DNA of 64,000 nt, taken from Seison nebaliae (Eukaryota > Rotifera > Pararotatoria > Seisonacea > Seisonidae). This document shows, piece after piece, positions 12,801 to 23,688 of this stretch (position 1 is its first letter; each line of letters opens with the position of its first letter). Location: assembly GCA_023231475.1 (NCBI GenBank), contig JALJEE010002868.1, positions 54,299 through 118,298 of the forward strand. The letters run 5' to 3'. Below the pieces are notes generated by a model. The model did no database searches. It saw nothing but the letters and a program-made list of their open reading frames with translations, and was not told where the DNA came from. A program made the position numbers and the translations under genes.

Positions 12801-14899
12801 AGGGAGAAGGATAATTTTAATAATACAAAGTTGATTGTGATTGAAGAGAAACGTGTATGTTTATTGACATTATGTCATCTTTCTTTGATAAGTGTGTGTG
12901 TAAATAGGAATCGTACATTTCCATCCTTCCACTCATCCACACATCTATAGGAACCGACTCGAATTGAGCAGAGGAGAAATAGAAATGAAGATGTTGATGT
13001 AAATGTACGTATATGTTGAGAAGGCGAAAATGGGACGTGCAGGAATAGGAGAAGTATTCATTCTTTCGTAAACGACAATAAGCAGAAGGATTGCTTCATC
13101 TTTTTTCTATAGCGCATATTTAATTCGTTGATGTAGAGTACGTTTTTCATTGTTGAACGATTAAGTTGGAGTAAGTCCGTATGAGATGTGCATATGCATA
13201 TTGTTAGTTTTACCAGGAAATATGAATTGACAGTCCTTTCAATATGACTATTCGTTAAGTTTGTGCATACTGTCGACTGTTTGACCAAGACACATATGTC
13301 TCTTCGTCCATATCTTCATTTGGAGTCGGTGTGTGCAAGATGCGCAGCTTTGTGCACGTATATGCACAATACACGATGTTATGTGTGTCTGTGTGTGTAT
13401 GTGTGTGTGTGTGCGGAATGAATGATAATTGTAATGGTGATAATAATAATAATAATCACAATATAAATGATGGAAGGGGAAAGAAATGTATGAAAAGAGG
13501 GGAGGGAAATGGAACGATTACTTCTTATTCATTCCCTTCAACGATCAACAGCAAATGCCGAACGACGTCAGCAGCAATTTGTAAGTGTAACAGTCACAAT
13601 AGGAGAAATGTAGAATTGTTTTCTCGTTAACATGATGTTGATTATCGTTCTCATCCATTATCCTGCTAAAGATAAATCAGCAATTACGATTGTGATTGTG
13701 TAAGAATATGAAATAAAAGTTCATTATTCCCTTCTTTTCTTCTCCTCGATCCTCACTCCATCTCAACCTTATCAGCATGATGATTCTTCCTCAGACCATT
13801 CTCCCATCAATCGAATCGATGTCCTTCCATCTTCAACATTTCTTAACAATTCGCTCATCATTCATTCCGCTCTCTTAAATAAAAATGTTATCACAACTTC
13901 TCATCTTATTCATCTCCAGCTCTTTTTAATTGTTGTTCGATTACTCATCAACTCATCAAAGTTGTTTAGTTCCATCATCATCATCACCACCACCACCACC
14001 ATCATCATCAACAACAACAACAACAACAACGACATGATGATTACATGTGAGAATTGGAAGGTGGAGATGATCTTTTGAAAAGAACAATTATATAAATAAT
14101 TGAAACTAATATTTATAATTTCATGAACAGAATCAGGAGAAAATAAAATGAATAATCATTATCTTCCCATTCATACTCCATAATTATTATTCCTCTTTCT
14201 AATCTATCAATCTTCCTATTCATCCATTCATTCTCCTATTTAATCATCTATCAATCATTCTTCAGACGTTCCAATACCTTATCCCGCATCATCAGGATAA
14301 TATTCGTCTTCATTTGCTATTTTTCCGTTAATCAGGAATACATGTACTCCCGTTCACTCGACATCTAGCTCGCTCCTTCTCCTCCTTCCTCCTCCTCCCT
14401 TCTTTCCTTCTTTTCTTCTTCCTCCAACAACTGATCTTCTATTAATTCTATTAAATTGTTGTTTATTATCATAATTCCTTTGCATTCTCTTCTCACTCAC
14501 ATTCTGAAGTCGGTACTATATATCCAATTATAGTCATCCTCCACTATAAATCCAATGAGATTAGAACGACTATTCTATTGTAGAAGGATGTCTAGTGGAT
14601 GGAATGTCATTCCAATGATACCGTCCACCAAACTTCAGGAAATGATTGACAGAAAATCAATAAAATAATTGTGTTGATCAATAAAATAGTTTCACATTAA
14701 ATCCTTTTTTCCTCTTCTCTTGTCCATGTGGTCCGATTGAGAAAGAAATTGAGAAGAATAATTACTAATTTCTCTCCAATGATGACCATTGGGAGAATGA
14801 TGACCAACTATCTGATGAATGTTTCTCTCATTTCTCACAGAAAACTTTTTCTTTTTTTATTCTTCTCCAATGTTATCGATATTATTCATGAGCAATTGA
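9891..14899. other. Intergenic, nothing recognised
   Basis: Five kilobases without a gene I can support. Simple repeats: ATT run at about 10848-10866, GT run at 13381-13414, CAC/ATC/AAC trinucleotide runs at 13976-14032. The open frames are short, low in complexity or shadow repeats. The last few hundred bases are the 5' flank of the ParA-like gene and may contain a small first exon: an AG acceptor-like site occurs at 14913. Confidence 0.5.
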
Positions 14900-15867
14900 G
14901 TGAATATCGTCAGACTTACAAGTGAAATTAATCGAAATTTTAGTTCAGAATACTCACGTGAAATTTTGGGAGATATGCCATTGGAAGGAGCTTATGCTGT
15001 ATGGAACAATCGAGGTGGTAGTGGCAAATCGTCGTTGACATATCATCTCGCATTAAAATATGCAGCGATGCAACCAGATAAAACCGTTCTCATCATCGAC
15101 ATGTGTCCACAAGCTGATATTTCACATGCACTTCTCGGCTATGACGACAACGGAGTGGACTATGTCTCACAAATCAGTTCTTTACAAATACGTTCGCTCT
15201 CCTTGTTCGATGGGAAACAAACGATTCCCAGAACTGTTAGTGGCTACATCGATCTAGTGACCACAATTGGTTTACCATCAACTGTCGATCCTCGACAATT
15301 TTTATTTAATGTCAGTAAATACAATCCATCGTTGCCTAGCAACGTTTACTTATTATGTGGTGATGTATCTTTAGAATTATTGTCGAGAACGTTAGAATTG
15401 AAAAGATGTGGAATTCAAACTACTACGACGACCAATTCCTCAACCATCTCGTCGTCATCACCATCATCCTCATCATCCACCACTACCACTACATTAGGAA
15501 TTGGGAATAGTAGCAGTGCTCATTTATTCCGTTCGATAACGCAATGTCTAGCGAGATTCATTGACAAAGTGTCAGAACGACGAGGCATCCGATTGTTGTC
15601 GTTGATCGATACCAATTCATCATTATCGTTGATAACGGAAATGGCATTGGCAGCGGCCGATCGTGTCATTATTCCAATTCATCATAATCATGTTGAACGA
15701 GACAATGGAATAGAGTTTATGTTGACTCAAGTTTATGGTGTGACGAAACCAAATTCGGCTTATTATCATTATCGGAATTTCACCGTTCCATATATGGCGA
15801 ATACTCATAAAATCCGTTTGCCGAAATTACATCTATTCATTTATTTGGGTGGTGCACGAAAGAATAA

Positions 15868-15931
<64 letters not shown>

Positions 15932-16966
15932 TTATTAACGAATGATAATAGTCAGAAGAAATCGATAATAAATAATACTCAATCTGAATATCAATTATAT
16001 AATTCGACATTGATGAAAAGTGAAAAATGGCAAAAGATCTTCAATCTCTATCAATCATTTCCTGATATATTCGAGGAGCGACCAGCAGCCGTTAGTTTCT
16101 CGTCAATGTCATCAGCGAAAGATTCGTCATCGATCAATAGTCAAAATCTTTTAAATGAGAATCAATTACCAAATGATCCCATTTTTCCCGTTTCAACTTT
16201 CGCACTCGATTCAAATAATCAGATCGATAGTATTCAACCAATCCATTGTCTCAATGTCGATCAATTTGAAATGCAATATGTCATCGACATGTCCATCGAT
16301 ATTCCTTTCATTCATCAACTCAATCAACAACAACAACAAGAACAACAACAGAACGGTCATATTCCGTTTGACGGAAAATTATCAGTCTCTCCATCGACAC
16401 AACGTAATCAGATGTTGAATGTTCGACCGTCGTCTGCATCTTCCATTAAACATCGTTTGCCATCAGTTCCGTTAGGGACAGGTCGTCGAATCAAAAGTAA
16501 ATCGAATGTATCACCCAATAATCAGAGTGTAATAATGAATGCCAATTCATTTCAATCGCTCAATGTGAATATTGGAGGTGAAAGTGTCTTCACTAATCCA
16601 GGAATACGTGACACGATTAGAATGCATTTACCATTCTCTCGTCATCGAAATCATCAAGAAACTCGATGTACTTCAGTCGAAACGAATTCCAATGAGAAAT
16701 ATTCCTTATCACCCAGAAGGCCAAGTCTCAAAGATCGAATTTTGCAACGACCTCAAAAGAAGAGTTGCGAATCACTCAATCGCATCGACAACAACAACAA
16801 CAACAACAACAACATTAATGTTCAATATGAAAGAAATTTGTCGGCTATATCTTTGTTGTCGAACGATAATCTCAGTCATCAAACCGTTTCATCGACGAAG
16901 GAATTCATTTCCTCACTAGATCATCAATTCGATTTGAAATTACAACAAATTGTTCGACTACTCTGA
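14900..16966 (+). CDS. ParA/MinD-type P-loop ATPase of bacterial kind with low-complexity C-terminal tail
   Basis: A single open frame of 688 codons. Counting from 14900 (GTG), residues 1-300 form a ParA-like ATPase: deviant Walker A at 36-45 (NNRGGSGKSS, ATP lysine K43), the switch motif LIIDMCPQADIS at 64-75, a LLCGD motif at 151-155 and the Walker B-like LIDTNSSLSLITEMALAAADRVIIP at 235 onward (D237). Known ParA proteins position plasmids or chromosomes and dimerise on DNA with ATP; the role here is unknown. From about residue 305 there is an (AAT)n-encoded Asn run of about 21, then Gln, Ser and Asn-rich sequence without a known domain. The ATPase core is interrupted by a Thr/Ser run at 174-197. 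It is not NUBP1/2, GET3 or a plastid MinD: it lacks their Cys and specific motifs. An in-frame stop lies just before 14900, so the start is the ATG at 14975 or a 5' exon joined near 14913. Residues upstream of Met26 (EINRNFSSEYSREILGD) look conserved, favouring the 5' exon. Confidence 0.85.
15865..15932 (+). repeat. (AAT)n microsatellite inside the ParA-like frame
   Basis: About 21 AAT units encode a poly-Asn run. The same kind of run occurs in the FRMD4 gene and in the adiponectin receptor N-terminus, so this tail is built in the host's style. Length is likely to vary between individuals. Confidence 0.9.
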
Positions 16967-17587
16967 TGGAAACGAATACGAGTATGTGTTGCATATGGTT
17001 CTTGGAAGCTGATAAAAAAAAACCGTTTAGGAATTTGTAAAAACTCTTTAGCTACGAGAGCAATCCATCCCGACCTTTCCCACTTCCACCATTAGACGAT
17101 AGAGGAACAACTCGCCGAGGACGAATAAACACGAATTACAATCAACGAATTGGTCCATTGCAATTCGAATACAATCTCACCTCGATAATCAGGGAAAGTC
17201 CTATAATTAATTTATTCAACCATTTTGTTATTTATTCCAAACCAAATTATTTCTTCATAATCAATTCCTCTTATTTCTCTTATCTCTTTGTTATCTTTAA
17301 TAAAAGAAACTCACAACAATTATTATTTCAACATTATCATTCAATTCTTCTAAAATAATCTCTCAAAACAATTCAACATTTCTTTTATTTAGTTCGTCAT
17401 TCTTCAAAACTCATTTAGTTTCATCAATTCTTTTTTTTCCTTACAAATACCAAGAAGAAAAAGAACGTTATCGTAAGAACATGAATGATATAAATGTATA
17501 TTTGACAAAGAGACAATAATCTATCTATATCCCCAATTTGAGGAACCATAAAATGTATAATATGGAACGATGAATACTAAAAAATTT
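16967..17587. other. 3' flank of the ParA-like gene, nothing else recognised
   Basis: AT-rich non-coding sequence with AATAAA-like signals (for example in 'tttaataaaag' near 17297). No further coding region. Confidence 0.45.
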
Positions 17588-17964
17588 GATTGGGGACAGT
17601 TCTTAACCTTTCGATTTTCTTCCCAAAAAGGACAGTTATCAACCTTAAACTGCCATTTCGGACAGATGTCAACCATATAAGTGCTTTTCGAACAGATTTC
17701 AACCCCATTAATGCTTTTCCAGAGAGATCTGAATCTCAACTCTTTTTTTCAAATAGAGTTTTTTCTTCGAAAAAGTGTTTATGAGGTTGACATCTGACCG
17801 AAAAACCAATTATCAGATTGAGATCTGTCCGAAAAAATATTAATGGGGTTGAGATTTGTCCGAAAAGTACCTATATGGTTGACATCTGTCCGAAATGGCA
17901 GTTTAAGGTTGATAACTGTCCTTTTTGGTAAGAAAATCGAAAGGTTAAGAACTAGCCAAGTACC
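17588..17964. mobile_element. Non-autonomous fold-back DNA element built of 30-bp modules
   Basis: About 377 bp, nearly one large inverted repeat. The left arm begins with GGGGACAGTTCTTAACC (from about 17591); the right arm ends with its complement (about 17938-17957). The left arm carries GACAG-nTnTC-AACC modules at 17631, 17661, 17691 and a weaker one at 17721, exactly 30 bp apart. The right arm mirrors them with TGTCC steps of 30-31 bp between about 17790 and 17920. Flanking 8-bp copies of AAAAATTT (17580-17587 and 17965-17972) could be a target duplication, but the word is AT-rich and could match by chance. No coding capacity. Confidence 0.8.
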
Positions 17965-17972
17965 AAAAATTT

Positions 17973-18704
17973 ATATTATACCAATTATATAAAATACATT
18001 TTATATTTAATTTTAGAAATTCAGCAAATTTTCAAAAATCTCATCCGAATTTGTTTCAGGTTAAACTGTGTGAGATATTTTACTATTTCATCTCACACTC
18101 CATCACATCCAGCATCATTGCAGGACTTGTAAAAGAGAAGAAAAACAATTCTTATGCAACATAGTTAGTGTGAGATGGGTTTATTAAGTTTTTTTATGGT
18201 GAAATTCATGTCAATAATATAAATATTGAATTGAGTAATATTGTGGAGTAATGAGATGCTTTGTTGATATAATGGTCATCTATGAATTTGAAGTATTTTC
18301 CAATGAAGTGATAATTAGTTGGAGTTAGGTAAATAGAGTTGAAAGAAGGTCAATGAAAAGATACTTTTATAGACATAAGCTAAAAGAAGAAATAGAATTG
18401 ATTTGAAAATGAGAAAAAATATTTTTTATTCACTATTAATGTGTGTGATGTTGATGTCACGCTGAAAGAAAGTTTATTGTGATGTGTCTTTCTTATTTAC
18501 AGTTAATGTCCATCCATTTCCATCTTTTATTTCCAACACCACCATTCTCATTGAGAGGATTTGTTTTTATAAAATGTATTGTCAATCGCTCTTTGTTTGG
18601 GTGATGGGATTGTGACATAAAAATGAAATTGTTTTCTTCTTTTCATCATTCCAAACAATCAGTTCGGGTTGACGTTAAAAAATGAGTTAATAGGACCTGA
18701 GTCG
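17973..18704. other. Intergenic, upstream of transketolase
   Basis: No coding region recognised. This is the likely upstream regulatory region of the transketolase gene. Confidence 0.4.
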
Positions 18705-18713
18705 TATAAATAG
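18705..18713 (+). promoter_or_regulatory. Probable TATA box of the transketolase gene
   Basis: TATAAATAG lies 143 bases before the ATG. A start site about 30 bases downstream (near 18735) would leave a 5' leader of roughly 110 bases. The position and perfect match are persuasive, but no transcript data are available. Confidence 0.6.
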
Positions 18714-18847
18714 AGGGAATGAGAGAAGAGGAAAGAAAAAGAAAGATTTTTATTTGGAAAAATTTTCATTTCATATTTAATTTAATTTTCACTTACGAAT
18801 CATTTGAATCGGACAGAAAACAAATTACTTTCTAGTTCCAAATTATC

Positions 18848-20780
18848 ATGTCAAACAAAGTTGGATTACTTAAGGAGATTGCCACTCGACTCCGCTACCA
18901 CAGTGTCCAAATGACACAAGCTAGTAATAGTGGACATCCGACTTCTTGTTCGTCGATGGCAGAGATGATGAGTGTTCTCTTCTTCAACGAAATGAAATTT
19001 GACGTACAAAATCCGGATGATCCAAATAGCGACCGATTTGTCTTATCGAAAGGACATGCCGCTCCAATTCTTTATGCGGCATGGGCAGAATTAGGATCAA
19101 AATTGATAAGCGTCAGTAAATTGTCGACATTACGACAAATGAACAGTATTTTAGAAGGTCATCCAATGCCACAAATGCCATTTGTCGATGTAGCGACAGG
19201 TTCGTTAGGTCAGGGTCTCAGTGCGGCAGCGGGTATGGCTTATTCCGCCAAATATATTGAGAAGAGTAAACATCAAGTTTATTGTCTGATTGGTGATGGT
19301 GAGAGTGCGGAAGGTGGTATTTGGGAAGCACTATCTTTCTCTTCCACTTACAAATTGAATAATTTGCGATGTTTGATCGATGTAAATCGATTGGGTCAAT
19401 CAGCTCCAACCGCTTTAGCACATGACATGGAAATATATAGAAAGAGATTTGATGCATTTGGATGGAATGCCATCATTGTTGATGGACATAGTGTAGAAGA
19501 ATTGTTGGCTGGATTTGAGAAAGCATCGAAAGAAGAGAATAAACCAACAATGTTAATTTGTAAAACATTTAAAGGAAGAGATTTCCCGAAGATTGAAGAC
19601 GAGTTAAATTTCCATGGAAAAGCATTAGGTGATCGATCGAAAGATGTTCTTCAACATCTCAAAAAGAAAATGGTGAAACCGATCGATTCCAAATTTGATA
19701 TTGTTCCAAAAAATCGAAGTAACACTTTAAAGAAACGATCATTCAAAGAACTCATCACTAATATAGCTGCACCACCAGCATATAAAATGGGCGATTCGAT
19801 AGCGACACGACAAGCTTATGGTGCAGCTCTCGCTAAATTAGGAGATGTTAATAATAATGTAATCGCATTAGATGCCGATATGAATAACTCGACATTCTCG
19901 GCGAAATTTCAAGAGAAATTCCCCGCTCGATATGTCGAATGTTTCATCGCTGAACAAAATATGGTGGGAGTAGCGGTGGGAATTGCAAGTCGAAATCGAT
20001 CCACCGTTTTCTTATCCACATTCGCCGCTTTCTTAACAAGAGCATTCGATCATATTCGAATGGCTGCCGTCTCACAAAGTAATATCAATATCGCAGGATC
20101 ACATGCTGGTTGTTCCATTGGACCTGATGGCGTCTCTCAAATGGCGTTAGAAGATTTGGCCATGTTCCGTTCCATTCCCACTGCCACCGTTTTTTATCCA
20201 TCCGATGCCGTTTCAACTGAGAAAGCTGTCGAATTGGCTGGACAGACGGAAGGCATTTGTTACATTCGATTAACTCGAGCGAATACTAATGTTGTTCATG
20301 AACCAAGTACGAAATTCGAAATTGGTAAAGCTATCGTTGTCAGAAGTACACCATCAGCAAAAATGTTGATCATTGCTGCCGCCGTTACATTGACAGAGGC
20401 GGTTAAAGCGGCGGAGAAATTAGCTGTTGATAAGATTGATGTTGCCATCATTGATCCATTTACAGTGAAACCGATTGATAAGAAAACGATTTTAGAAACA
20501 GCGAAAAAATCAGGAAACAAAATTCTGACGGTGGAAGATCATTATCGTTCCGGTTAGTCGTCATCATAATCATGATTTGAAATGATGATGATAATTTTCT
20601 TCTATTTTCATAGGTGGTATCGGTGAAGCAGTAGCGAGTGCATTGGCCGATGAAACGGATATCAAAATAAAAATGGTTTGTGTTACTACTATTCCACATT
20701 CCGGTACACCAGAGGAAGTGATGAGCAAAGCGGGAATTGATGAAGCTGGAATCATCGCAGCGGTCAAATCATTCATTTGA
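18848..20780 (+). CDS. TKT: Transketolase
   Basis: Transfers two-carbon ketol units between sugar phosphates in the non-oxidative pentose phosphate pathway, using thiamine diphosphate, in the cytosol. Two exons, 18848-20552 and 20614-20780, separated by a 61-nt intron, give 623 residues, the same length as the human enzyme. Visible motifs: the N-terminal SNSGHPTS substrate loop, LSKGHAAP, the thiamine diphosphate/metal motif GDGESAEGGIWEA running on to the LNNL segment, then the pyrimidine domain with FIAEQNMVG (catalytic Glu in EQN) and GSHAG. The C-terminal domain ends with PHSGTPEEVMSKAGID. The start is the first Met, 112 bases after the presumed transcription start, and matches the family N-terminus. 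AATAAA-like sequence occurs near 20859. The next gene starts 217 bases downstream on the same strand. Confidence 0.97.
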
Positions 20781-20997
20781 ATTAATTAATTTAAAAAAAT
20801 AATTTTATTATTAAAAATGTTCCATTTGAATGTTTTACGTTTTTCTTTTTAGAAATTAAAATAAATTGCTTCGTCTTCGAATTTATTTGTCGTCTGTGAG
20901 AAAAGAACCAACTGTAATTGGTGGATGGAAAGTTAAAAATGTCCAGTTAAATAAATGAACCGTCCTTTTTAAATCTCCTCAACGTCTCCAGATTAAA

Positions 20998-21742
20998 ATG
21001 TCCTTACTCAAATTTCTTTTTTTCTTCTCTACAATTCTTTATCAATTCAGGTTTTTCTCTATCAATTCTCGTTTTTCTTCACATTTCGTTTAACGATAGT
21101 TGTGAATTTTGTTGTAAGGAGTATGTGAATGAAGCACCGAAAACTTATTCGACCACCATCACTTATGAGGAAATAGAACTTGTCGATCATATCATGGGTT
21201 ATGATCATACCGGTTGCATCGACATGTATACGGCGAAGGAAGGCGCACTAACCAAACCATTAAGTCCGACACAAGTCGATTTGATTAATCAATTCATCAA
21301 GTCGAAAGGAGAGAAGATTCCGACTGGAATACTCGAATCGAGAACAATCGACACTCGATGGTTTCTACAACACAAACACAAACCCACAACAATGCCACCG
21401 TTGTTGGAGAAGAATAAAGACATCTGCATCGGTTATCCCATCACTGAAAAGGTGACACAGTTAGTGAATTAATAATGTGTTATGTTGAACTACTTCTTTT
21501 CCTTTTCTTTTTTTTTAGGAAACATTTGAAAACGAAGACACAAATCAATAATTTGCCGGGACAGAGTTATTGTCCGGAAGAGAATTTGGAATGTTGTACC
21601 AATTACGTACAAATTGGTCATAGTTGTGTCCGTTTAGTAACTTTCCTATTTAGACACTTGTTAGTGTTACACTTATGATAATTTTCTAGCGGAAGATTTT
21701 CTCAAACAACTTTCACCCGATCTCTTGAACAGCATCGGCTAA
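20998..21742 (+). CDS. Small secreted cysteine-containing protein of unknown family
   Basis: Four exons join in frame: 20998-21050, 21100-21459, 21519-21631 and 21690-21742, with introns of 49, 59 and 58 nt, giving 192 residues. The first exon encodes a classic signal peptide (MSLLKFLFFFSTILYQ), so the product should enter the secretory pathway. The mature part begins with a Cys cluster (SCEFCC), has isolated cysteines in the middle (HTGCID, KDICIG) and a second cluster SYCPEENLECCTN...HSCVPED, then a short acidic/Leu end. An even Cys count in these clusters suggests disulphides. I do not recognise the family. It lies close behind transketolase on the same strand but its content says nothing about that pathway. 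Exon phases all close, which supports a real gene. Confidence 0.75.
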
Positions 21743-23688
21743 ACGACGATTTTAACAATTCATACCGAAATTTCTCATTCTTCCTTTCTCATTAACTGTG
21801 AAGGAGACGGAGGAGGAAGGAGGAGAAGAATGATTAAACATAAATTACATAAATATGAGACTGATTGAATAAAGATCAGAGAAATGTTGAAAGATAAATA
21901 AAGAAATAATCGAATTAAAATTCTTTACGTCTGATATTGATTGAGGAAAGAGAAATCATTCGATCATCATATGGGGTGAAATATTCTTGAAATAATTCTC
22001 TTTTATATTAATAATTATATCATTAGATTACATCATCAACATTCTTTCTTTCTCCATACACATACAGAACTATATCGATTAAATATAATTTGAGTAAGAA
22101 CTAATAACAATTGTTGTTGTTGTTGTAGTTGTTGTAGTTGTTGACGATTGTTAAGGAAGTTAGTAGTTTCTTTACAAATTTATTATATGAGAAAAAAAGA
22201 ATCATGGAAAATGAGAAGGAAGTAAAGAAGAATTTTAAAATAAATTGTGCATATTACAATTTATATGGACGGCACTTAAGCGGAAACCATAGAAGTGATA
22301 ATGGAAGAAGAATGAAGTGGTGAAAGGAAAGAGCGGTATGAAGAAAAGTCTAAATGTTGAGCGTACCTGATATTCGATAAAAATTAGAAATGGAAATACA
22401 ATAACATTCTCGACTAATTAGTTAAGCAAGCTCGAATTGTGTTTTTCTGTCAGTGATGTCCACTCCCGTTTTCCTGTTATTCAGCTTTCATCCTCCATAT
22501 TCACTATATTAACTGCCGAATAAAACGATGAAACGACTTCCCTTTTATTGACGACTAATTTCCAATGGTGTCTATGGGATAAATTGGTTGAACGGTAGTC
22601 GTCGTTTGACTGTTGAGTCCAGCGATAATCTTCCGGTTTTCTCCTCCAAGTGCAACGGGATAATCGACAAAATTTACTTCTACTATTCGGCGCTCCTCGA
22701 GTCCCATCTAATATAATGAGTCTAATAATGATGTGTTATTGGAAATGGTGTTTGTCTTCCACACACACACACACACACACAGAGAGGAACACAAAAACGA
22801 TGCACATTTATACATGTAACACGAAATAACACAATTCACGCCCATTGAATGGTGTGTCCGTGAAAAGAAAATAATTGGGGAGAAAAATAAGTTTTTTTTA
22901 TCTTTTCTCATCTCTGATAAAAGGAAATTACAATACATTTTGGTATTTTTATACTTTTCTCATGTAGCTTTATGTGGAGACGTTCCTATGTAATTGTTGA
23001 TGGATATTTGTGCCGTGTGTCTTCTCGTCCGGTGTAGAAGGGGAGATAGATATAAAAATAATTGTATGTCGAATTGATTCTTCAAAAAGTAAATTTCATA
23101 TAACGACTTCTTCTTTCGGAAGAATTGGCCACTGAATGGAACTCATTCGATTCGAAGAGGTGAAAAGAAAAGAAAGACATTCGATTAGACAAAAGATCAT
23201 ATCGCTGATATTTGGATAGTAATATCATGACTGAGAAATGTCATTCGAGAAGAGAAGAGAATGTGTGGTGAGGACGCTCCCTATGAAAGAGTGGATGAAT
23301 GAATGATGGAAATCACTTGTCCAATTTTCGATTCGTTCACTCATTTTCTGAGTATATTTCGCTCTCGAAGGGTGGACTTGTCTCAATAAATATTGGATAA
23401 TGTGGAAATAGAAAAAAAAATTGAAATATTCTTAAGATGGAAAATTTATAATTTTTTTTAATTTCTCCTCAAATTAGACTTTTTTTCTCTTATCGCTTCC
23501 CACTTTCGTATCATTCGTCTTATCGGCTGTCTGCCGTCGCCGTTCAACTATTCGCAAGACACACACACACACACACAGACACACACACAAACACAAACAC
23601 GCGCAAAGAGAGAGATAGATTCAGAAAAGAGTGAAGTGGTAGAATAAAGTGAATTTAACGGGAGATCGAACTGACATGAATATATAGA
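21743..23688. other. Intergenic, upstream of adiponectin receptor
   Basis: No gene recognised. A TTG/TTGTAG trinucleotide run lies at 22111-22143, and CA runs at 22760-22780 and 23560-23600. A GA-rich patch (23607-23616) precedes the next gene. Confidence 0.5.

Noticed and set aside
13331-13630. 99-codon open frame over the GT repeat
   Set aside because: Produced by microsatellite sequence; starts and ends lack any gene signal.
16155-16919. Alternative open frames within the ParA-like gene tail
   Set aside because: Frame shadows of the Asn/Gln/Ser codon repeats, as are those inside FRMD4, the RRM gene and PERK.
14900-16966. ParA-like gene as bacterial contamination
   Set aside because: It is flanked on both sides by host-type AT-rich sequence and repeats, carries host-style Asn/Gln runs and lies 1.9 kb from an intron-containing transketolase gene. 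A misassembly is still possible without long reads.
17580-17972. AAAAATTT as a certain 8-bp target duplication
   Set aside because: Kept only as a possibility: the word is so AT-rich that a chance match is likely here.
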